DNA of 64,000 nt from NCBI RefSeq assembly GCF_030317035.1, contig NZ_JASZYK010000003.1, positions 310,001 through 374,000 on the forward strand, read 5' to 3'. The notes beneath the pieces were generated by a model. The model saw only the letters and a program-made list of their open reading frames with translations. It had not been told where the DNA came from and made no database searches. Both the position numbers and the translations under genes were made by a program. Positions 54,834 to 63,668 of this stretch are shown in pieces (position 1 is the stretch's first letter; each line of letters starts with the position of its first letter). Source of the DNA: Variovorax sp. J22G73. Its GTDB lineage: Bacteria; Pseudomonadota; Gammaproteobacteria; Burkholderiales; Burkholderiaceae_C.

Positions 54834-55742
54834 ATGCTGGAACTGAAGAACCTCGGCTACCGCTACCCGCAAGCACAGGCACCCGCACTCGACGACGTGT
54901 CGCTCGAAGTCCCCAGGGGCTGCGTGCTGGGTTTGCTCGGCCCCAACGGTGCAGGCAAGACGACACTGATCTCGCACCTGTCGGGCGTGCTCGCGGTGCA
55001 GTCGGGACAGATACTCATCGACAAGGAACCGCTGCAGCAGGTACGTGCGAAGACTCCGACGCGCATCGCCGTCGCGCCGCAGGAGCACGCGTTCTATCCG
55101 ATGCTCACCGTGGCGGAGAACCTCGCGGTGTTCGCGTCGGCAGGCGGTCTGTCGGGCGCGCGCAAGAAGCAGCGCATCACGGCCTGCACGCAGTTCGCGC
55201 AACTGGAACAGTTCTCCAGCGTGCGCGCCGAAAGACTTTCCGGTGGCCTCAAGCGGCGGCTCAACCTTGCCATCGCGCTGCTGCCCGAACCCGAGCTGAT
55301 GCTGTTCGACGAACCCACCGTGGGCGTCGATCCGCAGTCGCGCGCGTTCATCCTCGACGCCATCAAGAGCCTGGCGCGACAGGGTGCGGCCGTGATCTAT
55401 GCGTCGCACTACATGGAAGAAATCGAGGCCATCGCCGACCGCGTCGCCATCCTCGACCACGGCCACGTGCTGCGCGAAGGCGCGCTCGACGAACTGCTCT
55501 CGAAAAGCGCCATGTTGCTCACACTGTCTGCCGACGGGCTCGATGCCCCGATGCTCTCGCGCTTCGGCACGGTGGAGCAGGCCGGTACGCACTGGCGCGT
55601 TCACCTGAACGCCGGCAACGGGCCCGCTTCCGTGCTGGCCGCGCTCGAAGCCGCCGGCATCGAGGTGCGCCACGCCGAGTTCGGCCGCCACGACCTCGAG
55701 CAGCTCTTCATGACGCTCACCCACCGCTCGCTGCGCGACTGA
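54834..55742 (+). CDS. ABC exporter ATP-binding protein
   Basis: This 302-residue ATPase of the drug/lipid exporter (DrrA/CcmA-like) type has Walker A GPNGAGKTT (36-44), signature RLSGGLKRRLNLA, Walker B LMLFDEPTVGVDPQSR and the switch His in YASHYMEEIE. A C-terminal roughly 80-residue extension with GIEVRHAEFGRHDLEQLFMT is typical of ABC-2 exporter ATPases. CGGGAG precedes the ATG. It pairs with the permease nine bases downstream. In this operon the pair most likely exports, or flips, the acyl product. Confidence 0.92.
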   Translation: MLELKNLGYRYPQAQAPALDDVSLEVPRGCVLGLLGPNGAGKTTLISHLSGVLAVQSGQILIDKEPLQQVRAKTPTRIAVAPQEHAFYPMLTVAENLAVFASAGGLSGARKKQRITACTQFAQLEQFSSVRAERLSGGLKRRLNLAIALLPEPELMLFDEPTVGVDPQSRAFILDAIKSLARQGAAVIYASHYMEEIEAIADRVAILDHGHVLREGALDELLSKSAMLLTLSADGLDAPMLSRFGTVEQAGTHWRVHLNAGNGPASVLAALEAAGIEVRHAEFGRHDLEQLFMTLTHRSLRD

Positions 55743-55751
55743 ACGCACCCC

Positions 55752-56909
55752 ATGCTCCTCGCGCTCATCAAGAAGGAACTGCTCGCCCTCGTGCGCGACA
55801 TGCACGGCCTGGCCGCGCTGTTCTTCATGCCCATGGTGTTCATCGTGCTGATGTCGCTCACGCTGAAGGACATCTACCGCCCGCCGCTGGCCGAGCTGAA
55901 CTACGCCGTCGACATGCGCGACAGCGCCACGCCCGCGCAGTGGCTGCTTCAGCTCTGGCAGCGCAACCACGGCGCGCCCCAGCCGCTGGCCGCCGACTGG
56001 CAGGCGCGCCTGCGCAACGGCTCGCTGAAGTACGTGATCGTGATGGAGCCGGGCCTGTCCGAGGAACTGGAATCGGCCGCGCTGTCGACGCAGGCGCGCA
56101 TCCGCCTGCTGACCGAGCCCGGCATCGACGCCAATTTGTTCAACGCGCTGCGCGCCGAGCTCGTCGGCGCGTCGGGCGAGCTCAAGGCGCGGCTTGCGCT
56201 GGCGGTGCCTGGCACGGCCAGCCCCGCGCCCGACGCGTCGATCCAGGCGATGGTGCACGCCGAGCGCTTTTCCACCGCCGGCCCGCGGCCGACCTCGGTG
56301 CAGCAGAACGTGCCGGCGTGGCTGGTGTTCGGCATGTTCTTCGTGGTGGCCTCGCTGTCGAGCCTGTTCGTGCAGGAGCGCAGCTCGGGCGCGCTGGGCC
56401 GGCTGCAGAACCTGGGCGTGTCGCGCACCACGCTGCTGGCGTCGAAGGCCTTGCCCTACCTGGGCGTGAACGCGCTGCAGGCCGTGTTCATGCTGGCCGC
56501 CGGCATCTGGTTCATGCCGCTCGTGGGCGGCGACGCGCTCTCGCTCGCGGGCATCCACTGGGGCGCGCTGCTGCTGTCGCTCGCGGCCGTGAGCCTGGCG
56601 GCGGTGAGCCTGTCGCTCGCGCTGGCCTGCCTGGTGCGCAGCCATGCGCAGGCCGCCACCATCGGGCCGATGGTCAATGTGCTGATGGCCGCGGCGGGCG
56701 GCATCATGGTGCCCAAGTTCGTCATGCCCGGGTTCATGCAGCGGCTGGTCGAGGTGTCGCCGATGAACTGGGGGCTCGAGGCCCTGCTGACCGTGCTGCT
56801 GCGCGGCGGCGGCGTGGCCGATGCGATGCCGCAGGTCGCCCGGCTGGTCGGCTTTGCGGCGCTGATGTTCTTGCTGGCCGTTTTCTTGTTTCGCAGGCGC
56901 ACACCGTGA
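55752..56909 (+). CDS. ABC-2 type exporter permease
   Basis: This 385-residue membrane protein has one N-terminal segment (LAALFFMPMVFIVLMSL), a large extracytoplasmic region of about 150 residues, then five more segments (VPAWLVFGMFFVVASLSSLF through MFLLAVFLFRRR). This is the layout of ABC-2 permeases of the YhiH/YadH-like group. RSSGALGRLQNLGVSRTTLL is the cytoplasmic coupling helix region. It works with the ATPase encoded nine bases upstream. Its last codons overlap the acyl carrier protein gene (GTGA). Confidence 0.9.
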   Translation: MLLALIKKELLALVRDMHGLAALFFMPMVFIVLMSLTLKDIYRPPLAELNYAVDMRDSATPAQWLLQLWQRNHGAPQPLAADWQARLRNGSLKYVIVMEPGLSEELESAALSTQARIRLLTEPGIDANLFNALRAELVGASGELKARLALAVPGTASPAPDASIQAMVHAERFSTAGPRPTSVQQNVPAWLVFGMFFVVASLSSLFVQERSSGALGRLQNLGVSRTTLLASKALPYLGVNALQAVFMLAAGIWFMPLVGGDALSLAGIHWGALLLSLAAVSLAAVSLSLALACLVRSHAQAATIGPMVNVLMAAAGGIMVPKFVMPGFMQRLVEVSPMNWGLEALLTVLLRGGGVADAMPQVARLVGFAALMFLLAVFLFRRRTP

Positions 56910-57190
56910 GCACAGTCACACCCGAATTCATCGCCAGCCTCAAGGCCATGGTGCTCGAAGCCGTCGAAAAGGACGCGCCCCCGGGCGGCCTGGGCGATGA
57001 CGAGCCGCTGTTCGGCCCCGAGGCCCGGCTCGACCTCGATTCGCTCGACGCGCTGCAGGTGTCCATGACCATCCAGCAGCGCTTCGGCCTGCGCATGCCC
57101 GACAGCAAGGAAACGCGCCGGGCGCTGAGCTCCGTCGCGCACCTTGCGGAACACCTGGCACAGCACCTGGCGCTTGCCGGAAAAGCATGA
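56906..57190 (+). CDS. Acyl carrier protein
   Basis: This 94-residue protein is an acyl or peptidyl carrier protein. The phosphopantetheine attachment motif is LDLDSLDALQV with Ser46, preceded by the DDEPLFGPEARL loop and followed by helix residues IQQRFGLRMPDSKETR. Its start is a GTG overlapping the permease stop, and its stop overlaps the ketosynthase ATG (ATGA). It should carry the growing or completed acyl chain to the condensing enzymes and possibly to the BtrH-type protein. Confidence 0.92.
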   Translation: MSTVTPEFIASLKAMVLEAVEKDAPPGGLGDDEPLFGPEARLDLDSLDALQVSMTIQQRFGLRMPDSKETRRALSSVAHLAEHLAQHLALAGKA

Positions 57191-58284
57191 CAGCGGTGTT
57201 CCTCGCCGGCATGGGCCTGGCCTGCGTGCTGGGCGACGACATGCTCGCGGTGCTGGCCGCGCTGCAACGCGGCGGCGTGCCGCCCACGCCGGTGAAGGTT
57301 GCCGAGGGCGTGCACTGGCCGGTCTACAAGCTGGCGCGCGACGAAGGGCAACCCGGTGAAGAAGGCCGGCAAGGCGACTGGACCCGGCGCGTGCGCCGCA
57401 CGCTGCGCCACGTGGTCGCGCAAACCGGCGACTGGGGCGCGCGCACCGCGCCGCTGTTCGTCGCGTCTTCGTCGCTCGACATCGGCGGCATGGAGCAGCT
57501 GCCGCAGACGCAACGGCTGGACGGCGACCTGCAGGATTTCGCGGACGTGGCGGCGGCGGCGCTCGACTGGCAAGGGCCGGTGTTCACCGTGTCCACCGCC
57601 TGCACCTCGGCGCTCAACGCCGTGCTGGCGGCGGCCGACCTGGTCCGCGGCGGCGGTGCCGAAGAAGCCCTGGTCATCGGTGCCGAGATGGACAACCGCT
57701 TCACCGTCGCCGGCTTCGGCGCCATGCAATTGCTGGCGCCCGACCGCGCGCAGCCCTTCGGCGCGCAGCGCAAGGGCCTGGCGCTCGGCGAGGCGGTGGC
57801 CGCGTTACGCCTGCGTTCGCAACCGGCGCGCTGGCAGGTGCTGGGCGGCGCGAACGTGGTCGACGGCCGCAACCCCTCGGGCACCGAGGCCAGCGCCGTG
57901 CGGGCGATGTGCCGCGAGGCCTTGGCACAGGGCGGCCTGCAGCCCGGTGACATCGACCTCGTCAAGGTGCAGGCCGCGGGCAGCCCGGTGAACGACGCCA
58001 TCGAGGTCGAGGCGTTGAAGCAGGTGTTCGACCCGCTGCCGCCGCTCGTGTCGCTGAAGTCGGCCATCGGCCACACGCTGGGCGCGGCCGGCGCGGCGGA
58101 GCTGGCCTTGCTGGTCGGCTGCATCGAGGGCGGCGTCTGGCCGGCGGTGGACTACCCCCTCGATGACACGCTGGGCATCGCACTGATCGCACAGGCGCCG
58201 CGCAGGTTGCGCCACATGCTGTTGAGCGTCGTGGGGTTCGGTGGCGGGCACGCCTCTCTCGTACTGAAGGACTGCACCGCATGA
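57187..58284 (+). CDS. FabF-type beta-ketoacyl synthase lacking one catalytic His
   Basis: This 365-residue condensing enzyme retains the nucleophile Cys139 (VSTACTSAL), Lys291 and His296 (LKSAIGHTLGAAGAAE). The first catalytic His is lost: QAAGSPVNDAIE (262-273) stands where EAHGTGTPLGDPIE is usual, putting Ala264 at the His position. The protein is also short, about 50 residues below typical FabF. It may condense by altered chemistry, transfer acyl groups, or work as a complex with the small KS-like protein that overlaps its 3-prime end (ATGA). Confidence 0.88.
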   Translation: MTAVFLAGMGLACVLGDDMLAVLAALQRGGVPPTPVKVAEGVHWPVYKLARDEGQPGEEGRQGDWTRRVRRTLRHVVAQTGDWGARTAPLFVASSSLDIGGMEQLPQTQRLDGDLQDFADVAAAALDWQGPVFTVSTACTSALNAVLAAADLVRGGGAEEALVIGAEMDNRFTVAGFGAMQLLAPDRAQPFGAQRKGLALGEAVAALRLRSQPARWQVLGGANVVDGRNPSGTEASAVRAMCREALAQGGLQPGDIDLVKVQAAGSPVNDAIEVEALKQVFDPLPPLVSLKSAIGHTLGAAGAAELALLVGCIEGGVWPAVDYPLDDTLGIALIAQAPRRLRHMLLSVVGFGGGHASLVLKDCTA

Positions 58285-58784
58285 CGCCCGATGCAACGAG
58301 CGGCTGGCGCACCGTCGCGCACTTCGTGGCCGATCCGCCGCCGGCGGAGTGGCGCGATGCGCTGGCGCAGCGCCTGGGCCGCAGGCCGCGCCGCGTCGGC
58401 CTGTGGACCGAGCTGGCGATGCATGGCGCGCGCTGCTGCGTCGACGCGGCCGGCGAAGCCGCATTGCCCGCCGGCGCGCGCATGCGCGTGGCGAGCCTGC
58501 GCGGCGCATGGGACGCCACGCACGCGGGGCTGGCGCAGCTCGACGCGGGCCTGCCGATGCCCTTCACCTTCATGCAGAGCCAGCCCGCGCTGATGCTGGC
58601 CGAAGTGGGCCGCTGCCTCGATTGGCAGGGCGATGCGAGCTTCATGCTGTGCCGCGATGCGCAGCGGCTGCTGCAGCTTGCGAAGCTGGGCGCCTCGCGC
58701 GAGGGCTTGTTGTTCGGCGTGGTGGAAGAGCCGCGCGAGGGCGGAGCGCCGCGGACCGAATGGTGGCGGCTGGTGCCCGCCTGA
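58281..58784 (+). CDS. Small ketosynthase-like / chain-length-factor-like protein
   Basis: This 167-residue protein looks like a divergent stand-alone N-terminal ketosynthase domain of the Ketoacyl-synt_2 type found in aryl polyene clusters. The run MRVASLRGAWDATHAGLAQL followed by PMPFTFMQSQPALMLAEVGR and GLLFGVVEE follows the usual order of that fold (HGE strand, SPxxFxxSVxNA, VLVxxYDE). No nucleophilic Cys sits at the expected place. It would be non-catalytic and might pair with the upstream ketosynthase. It closes the operon; its ATG overlaps the upstream TGA. Confidence 0.65.
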   Translation: MTPDATSGWRTVAHFVADPPPAEWRDALAQRLGRRPRRVGLWTELAMHGARCCVDAAGEAALPAGARMRVASLRGAWDATHAGLAQLDAGLPMPFTFMQSQPALMLAEVGRCLDWQGDASFMLCRDAQRLLQLAKLGASREGLLFGVVEEPREGGAPRTEWWRLVPA

Positions 58785-58820
58785 CGATGCTCGACTGAAC
58801 GCGGCGCGTGAGTCGCGGCC

Positions 58821-59459
58821 TCAGCCCGCGATCGACCGCTGCAGGTTGGCGCGCGCCCGCGCCTCGAGCAGCGCGTGCATGCGCGGCGTGGCGTAGATGG
58901 CGTCGCGGTCCAGAAAGCGCTGGAGAATCGCGCGCCGCCGCGGCAGCCGCACCGCTGCCGGAACGAAGCCGTATTCCTCGCCGACCTGGCGCTCGTACTC
59001 GTCGAAGCGCGCGCGCTCGGCGCCGAGGATCGACAGGTCGATGTCGATCAGCAGTTCCGCATCGCGGCCTTCGGGCACCGCGTCGTGGCAGGTGGCCATC
59101 ACCAGCGCATGCACCCGTTCGGCCGCGGCCTCGCCGGCACCCGCCGCGCGCAAGGCCTCGCGCGCCCAATAGGCGCTGCGTGCTTCGTTGTCGTGCGCGT
59201 GCACGTCGTACACCGCGTCATGGAACCACAGCGCGAGCGCCACTTCGCCGGGGTGTTCGGCCAGCGCCTTCTCGCGCTCGAACCAGCCGAGGCATTCGCG
59301 CAGGTGCTGCATCGTGTGGTAGTGGCGCTGGGGCTCGGCGTAGCGGCGCTGCAGCTCGCTGCACAGCGCGTCGTCCGGCGCGGCGACACCCAGCGCCTGC
59401 CAGGCCTGGTGCCAGTTCGCGCGCAATGCATCGGGCGTCATGGCGCTGGTCGTTCTCAC
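58821..59459 (-). CDS. Predicted HD-superfamily metal-dependent phosphohydrolase
   Basis: This 212-residue protein matches the COG4339-type HD family: RHYHTMQHL (with His48 and His52), the HD pair at 80-81 in ALWFHDAVYD, ATCHDA and DIDLSILG, together a plausible metal site. Substrates are not known for the group. The GTG start overlaps the TGA of mltB (GTGA), so it is translationally coupled; an ATG six codons on (59441) is an alternative. It converges on the biosynthetic operon with a gap of only 36 bp. Confidence 0.88.
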   Translation of the reverse strand: MRTTSAMTPDALRANWHQAWQALGVAAPDDALCSELQRRYAEPQRHYHTMQHLRECLGWFEREKALAEHPGEVALALWFHDAVYDVHAHDNEARSAYWAREALRAAGAGEAAAERVHALVMATCHDAVPEGRDAELLIDIDLSILGAERARFDEYERQVGEEYGFVPAAVRLPRRRAILQRFLDRDAIYATPRMHALLEARARANLQRSIAG

Positions 59460-60556
59460 TGCTCCATCGCGGCCTTGACCTCTTGCCCGAGGTCGAGCAC
59501 CGACATGGCGTAGTAGCTGCTCCAGTTGTAGCGCGTGATCACGTAGAAGTTGCGCGTGCCGGCCACGTAGCTCGGCGGTGCGTCCGCGCCGTTCTGCAGC
59601 TCGATCAGCGCGAGCAGGCCCTTGTGGCGAATGCCTTCGCCCTCGGGCACCGCGCCCGCGGCCACGAAGCTGTCGGCGCTGAAGGTCGGCAGGATGTCGG
59701 GTGCCAGCAGCAGCGCCTTCTGCAGCCGCGCCTCGTCGAAGTGCACCGGGTAGATGGCCGGCATGCCGGGCTTCCAGCCGAAGCCCTTGAAATAGTTGGC
59801 GACCGAGCCGATCACGTCGGCCGGGTTGTTGACCAGGTCGATGCGGCCGTCGCCGTCGAAGTCGACCGCGTACTTGGCCATGCTGCTGGGCATGAACTGC
59901 GGCATGCCCATGGCGCCTGCGTAGCTGCCCAGCGGCGTGAGCGGGTCGTCGGCGGTGCGGCTCTCGGTGCTCAGGAAGCTCTCGAGCTCGCCGCGGAAGA
60001 AGGCCTGGCGCTCGGCGGCGCGCGGGTGGCCGTCGGGGAAGTCGAACGACAGCGTGGCCAGCGCGTCGATCACCCGGAAGCTGCCCATGTTGCGGCCGTA
60101 GATGGTTTCCACGCCGATGATTCCGACGACGATTTCCGGCGGCACGCCGTACACCTGCTCGGCGCGCGCGAGCGTGTCGGCATTGGCGCGCCAGAAGCGC
60201 ACGCCGGCCGCGATGCGCACGGGGTCGATGAAGCGGCTGCGGTAGGTCTGCCAGTTCTTCACTGTGCCGACCGGGCCCGGCAGCATCAGCCGCGGCACAT
60301 TGGGCAGGAAGCGCGCGCTGCCGATGGTGGCGCGCACCCAGTTGCGGTCCAGGCCGCGGCGCTCGGCCACTTCGTCGGCGAACTGCATGGCGTCCTCGCG
60401 CGTGGCGTAGGGCGTGCTGCCCTTCACCGGGGTGACGCCGGCCGGGCGGCCGTTGGAAGACTTCTGTGCGACTGCCGCCGGGGACCAGGCGCAGCAGGCG
60501 GCAAGAAGGGCGGCTGCCGCGGCGGCGCGGGACGGCGTAGGGAGAAAAAATCGCAT
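59456..60556 (-). CDS. mltB: Lytic murein transglycosylase B
   Basis: This 366-residue periplasmic enzyme cleaves peptidoglycan to 1,6-anhydromuramic products. It has a signal peptide (about 1-30, ending AAVAQ) with adjacent cysteines (21-22) but no clear lipobox, so it may be a soluble form. The catalytic Glu150 lies in VVGIIGVETIYGRNMG, and the SLT-like GAMGMPQFMPSSMAKYAVDF and GKGFGWKPG-like segments are present. It lies 53 bp downstream of the TgpA-like gene and is coupled to the HD hydrolase gene. Confidence 0.93.
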   Translation of the reverse strand: MRFFLPTPSRAAAAAALLAACCAWSPAAVAQKSSNGRPAGVTPVKGSTPYATREDAMQFADEVAERRGLDRNWVRATIGSARFLPNVPRLMLPGPVGTVKNWQTYRSRFIDPVRIAAGVRFWRANADTLARAEQVYGVPPEIVVGIIGVETIYGRNMGSFRVIDALATLSFDFPDGHPRAAERQAFFRGELESFLSTESRTADDPLTPLGSYAGAMGMPQFMPSSMAKYAVDFDGDGRIDLVNNPADVIGSVANYFKGFGWKPGMPAIYPVHFDEARLQKALLLAPDILPTFSADSFVAAGAVPEGEGIRHKGLLALIELQNGADAPPSYVAGTRNFYVITRYNWSSYYAMSVLDLGQEVKAAMEQ

Positions 60557-60609
60557 GGCACGATTGTGCCGCCCGGGCGCGCGAAGGCCTTTCATCGACA
60601 CATGCGGTT

Positions 60610-62670
60610 TCAGCCGCGCGGGTTCGCGCCGGGCCACGCGAGGCGGCGGAACTCCGATCGCAGGGTGGCGAGCGATGCTGGCATGGAGGCCCCCGGAGAC
60701 CCGGACGGGGCGTAGCGCTGCGCCTCGAGCTTCAGCAGCCAGTCGCGCACCGGTCGCGCGGCCGGGCCGAAGCGGGCGTCGGCGGCCTGGGCCATCTGGC
60801 GCGGCGGGGCCGTCTCGGGCAGCGCGAGGCCCGCCTTGGCGAGCCGCGCGCGCGCCTGGCCGAGCAGGCGCAGCCAGGGGTCGTGGCGGGTGCGCTCCCA
60901 CAGCGTCCAGGCGGCGCCGGCCAGGCTCGCACCCACCAGCAGGTAGAGCAGCACATAGGCCAGGTCCTCGAGGCTGGGCGCGTCGAAGCCGATGTTCTTC
61001 AGCAGGTTGAGCTGGCGGCTCTGCGTGTAGTTGAGCACCCACTGGTTCCAGCCGTTGTTCACAGCCTCCCAGGCGGCGCGGATGTTCTGCGCCAGCGTGG
61101 GGCTCATGGCGCCGATGGCGCCGGCGAACAGGCCGGGCTGCTGGGCCAGGCGCTGGAACTGCCCGATGCGCCCCGGCGCCACCGAGGCCGTGGGGTCGAC
61201 GCGCGTCCAGCCCGTGCCTTCCTGCCACACCTCGGCCCACGCGTGGGCGTCGCTCTGGCGCACCACCCAGTACTTGTCGATGCCGTTGAACTCGCCGCCC
61301 TGGTAGCCGGTGACGATGCGCGCCGGCACGCCCAGGTTGCGCATCAGCACCACGAAGGCCGAGGCGATGTGCTCGCAGAAGCCTTCCTTGCGGTCGAACC
61401 AGAACTCGTCGGCGGTGTCGTTGCCGTACACGCCGGGCTCCAGCGTGTAGGTGTAGCCGCCGGTGCGCAGGCGGCGCAGCGCGGCCTGCACGAAGGCCTG
61501 CGTGTCGGCCTGCGGACTGAGCGGGGCCAGCGCGGGTTCGGCGCGCATCTCGGCGGCCAGCGCGGCGGTGCGCGGGTTGGTGTTGGGCGGCAGCGCCAGG
61601 TAGGCCTGCAACTGGCCGCCGGTGCGCTTGAGCGGGCCGCTCTGGAACTGGGTGTAGCTCTCGGCGCGGTAGCGCACCAGGTCGTTCAGCGGCCGGTTGG
61701 CGAACCACTGCATGTCGGAGGTGCCGGTCACTTCCAGCCCCGGCGCCACGGGCGCCTTCTGCGCCACGTCGAGCGTCAGCAGCAGGGGGCGGTTGCTGGG
61801 TTCGAGCGTGACCTCGTAGCGCACCGGCTCGCCGCTCACGCGCAGGTTGGAAGCGCCCTGGCTGCTTTGAGCACCGCGGGCCCACAGGGGCAGCGCGGTC
61901 CATTCGCGGCCGTCGAACTGCGCGAGCACCGGGCCGCGGAAATACAGCTGGCTCTGCGGTGGTGCCTTGTCGCTCTCGAACCGGATGCGCGCGGCAATGC
62001 TCTCGTCGAGCGCCAGTTCGGCGATGGTGCCCACGCGCATGGTGTTCGACAGCCCCGTGCGCCCCGCCATCGCATCGCCCGGCGTGCCCCACAGCGGCGC
62101 CAGCCGCGGGAACAGCATGAACAGCGCCAGCATGATGGGCGCACCCGCCAGCGCCATCCACCCGGCGGTGCGCGCGGCCTGCATCAGCGGCGGGCGGCCC
62201 ACCGGCATGTGCGCGTTGACCAGCGCCGTGAGCAGGCCCAGCAGCGCCAGCAACATGGTGAGCGCGGTGAGCAGCGACTGCGAGTAGAAGAAGTTCGTGA
62301 GCATCGCGAAGAAGCCCAGGAAGAAGATGACGAAGGCGTCGCGCCGCGCGCGCAGCTCCAGCGTCTTCAGCGCGAGCAGGATCACGACCAGCGTCACGCC
62401 CGCGTCGCGGCCGAGCAAAGTGCGGTGCGTGGCGTAGGTGGCGCCCAGCGTCATCGCCAGCAGCGCGATGCGCCACCACTTGCTCGGCAAGGGCTGCGCC
62501 TGCACGGCGAGCATGCCGCGCCACACCAGCACCATCGCCGTGATGGCGCTGCACCACCACGGCAGGTTTTCCACCTGCGGCAGCACGACCAGCGCGATGA
62601 CCGCGAGCAGGAAGAGCGTGTCCCGCGCGTCGCGTGGCAGGGCGGCCAGCCGGGTCATGAGCTTGTTCAT
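60610..62670 (-). CDS. TgpA-like membrane transglutaminase (DUF3488)
   Basis: This 686-residue inner-membrane protein has six or so N-terminal membrane segments (about 17-190), a periplasmic transglutaminase core with Cys432 (KEGFCEHIASAF), His477 (SDAHAWAEV) and Asp492 (RVDPTAS), and one more membrane segment near 570 (VLLYLLVGASLAGAAW) with a cytoplasmic tail. This is the TgpA layout, essential in Pseudomonas aeruginosa. It follows the DUF58 and MoxR genes, the usual trio. It is the third transglutaminase-fold gene in the window, but its context is separate from the amidoligase operon. Confidence 0.93.
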   Translation of the reverse strand: MNKLMTRLAALPRDARDTLFLLAVIALVVLPQVENLPWWCSAITAMVLVWRGMLAVQAQPLPSKWWRIALLAMTLGATYATHRTLLGRDAGVTLVVILLALKTLELRARRDAFVIFFLGFFAMLTNFFYSQSLLTALTMLLALLGLLTALVNAHMPVGRPPLMQAARTAGWMALAGAPIMLALFMLFPRLAPLWGTPGDAMAGRTGLSNTMRVGTIAELALDESIAARIRFESDKAPPQSQLYFRGPVLAQFDGREWTALPLWARGAQSSQGASNLRVSGEPVRYEVTLEPSNRPLLLTLDVAQKAPVAPGLEVTGTSDMQWFANRPLNDLVRYRAESYTQFQSGPLKRTGGQLQAYLALPPNTNPRTAALAAEMRAEPALAPLSPQADTQAFVQAALRRLRTGGYTYTLEPGVYGNDTADEFWFDRKEGFCEHIASAFVVLMRNLGVPARIVTGYQGGEFNGIDKYWVVRQSDAHAWAEVWQEGTGWTRVDPTASVAPGRIGQFQRLAQQPGLFAGAIGAMSPTLAQNIRAAWEAVNNGWNQWVLNYTQSRQLNLLKNIGFDAPSLEDLAYVLLYLLVGASLAGAAWTLWERTRHDPWLRLLGQARARLAKAGLALPETAPPRQMAQAADARFGPAARPVRDWLLKLEAQRYAPSGSPGASMPASLATLRSEFRRLAWPGANPRG

Positions 62671-62684
62671 GGGTCAGGCTTTCT

Positions 62685-63668
62685 TCAGCACAGGGCCAGC
62701 GCCTCGAGGCAGGCGCGCCGGTGCGCTTCGCCCTGCGAGGGCTTCACCACCCGGCCCGCCACGCGCACGCCGTAGTCCACGCCCAGCCGGTCGGCCATCA
62801 GCACCCAGGCGCACAGGCGCGAGATGCGGGCTTCGGTCTCTGTCGCCGTGACCCCTGTGTGCTGGGCGTCGAGCCAGAGTTCTTCGCGCTGCGTCTGCTG
62901 GGTGTCGCGGCTCACCAGGTCTTCGGAGCCGGCGGCCTGCGCGCGCGCGGCTTTCTTCCACACCACCAGCTTCAGCGGATCGCCGCGCCGGTAGGCACGC
63001 ACGCCGTCGTATTCGCCGGCGCTGTGCGAGCGCTGCGCGGCGGACACGGCGGCCGCGCCGGTCAGCGGTTCGCCCGGCGGCAGCGGCGGCGGGTGCGCCT
63101 CGGGCGTGGGGTACACCAGCATCTGCGCGGCCGGCCGCCACACGGTCCACACGCGGAAGGTGCCGAGCGGAAAGCGGGTTTCCGCCGTGAGCGGCGGCAC
63201 GGGGTGCAGGCCCCGGCGCTCGGGCTTGAAGGCGATTTCCACGGTGGACGTGCCTTCGGCCGGCACGTCGGTCCAGGCCCACTGGCCGCTGCCGCGCACG
63301 GCCATGCCGATGCCGTAGCGCACGCTGCGCCGCGTGTTGTGCAGCACCACGCGAAACACCGCCGCCGCGCCCGCGTAGTGCGCCTCGGGCGCCACCATGT
63401 GCATCGCCAGCCCGCGCAGCGTGCCGTGGCACACGTGCATGCCCACGGCCACGCTGCCCGCGAGCAGGAAGGTCAGCAGGTAGCCCAGGTTGAGCTGGTA
63501 GTTGATCGACGCGATCAGCAGCACCAGCAGCGTGGCCGCCAGCGTCCAGCCGGCCCGCGTGGGCACGATGTAGACGTTGCGCTGCGTGAGCTCGAGCGTG
63601 TCCGACGGCGCACGCCGCGACAGGAACCAGCCGTCGATGCGCGAGCGCAGGGCGCCGGCCATGCTCAC
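62685..63668 (-). CDS. DUF58 domain protein
   Basis: This 327-residue protein has two hydrophobic segments near the N-terminus (GWTLAATLLVLLIASINYQL and LGYLLTFLLAGSVAVGM) and the DUF58 motif GEYDGVRAYRRGDPLKLVVWKKAA toward the C-terminus. DUF58 proteins, often with a degenerate von Willebrand A fold, work with MoxR ATPases in poorly understood complex assembly. It lies 14 bp upstream of the TgpA-like gene. The GTG at 63668 overlaps the MoxR stop (GTGA); an ATG at 63662 is also in frame. Confidence 0.92.
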   Translation of the reverse strand: MSMAGALRSRIDGWFLSRRAPSDTLELTQRNVYIVPTRAGWTLAATLLVLLIASINYQLNLGYLLTFLLAGSVAVGMHVCHGTLRGLAMHMVAPEAHYAGAAAVFRVVLHNTRRSVRYGIGMAVRGSGQWAWTDVPAEGTSTVEIAFKPERRGLHPVPPLTAETRFPLGTFRVWTVWRPAAQMLVYPTPEAHPPPLPPGEPLTGAAAVSAAQRSHSAGEYDGVRAYRRGDPLKLVVWKKAARAQAAGSEDLVSRDTQQTQREELWLDAQHTGVTATETEARISRLCAWVLMADRLGVDYGVRVAGRVVKPSQGEAHRRACLEALALC

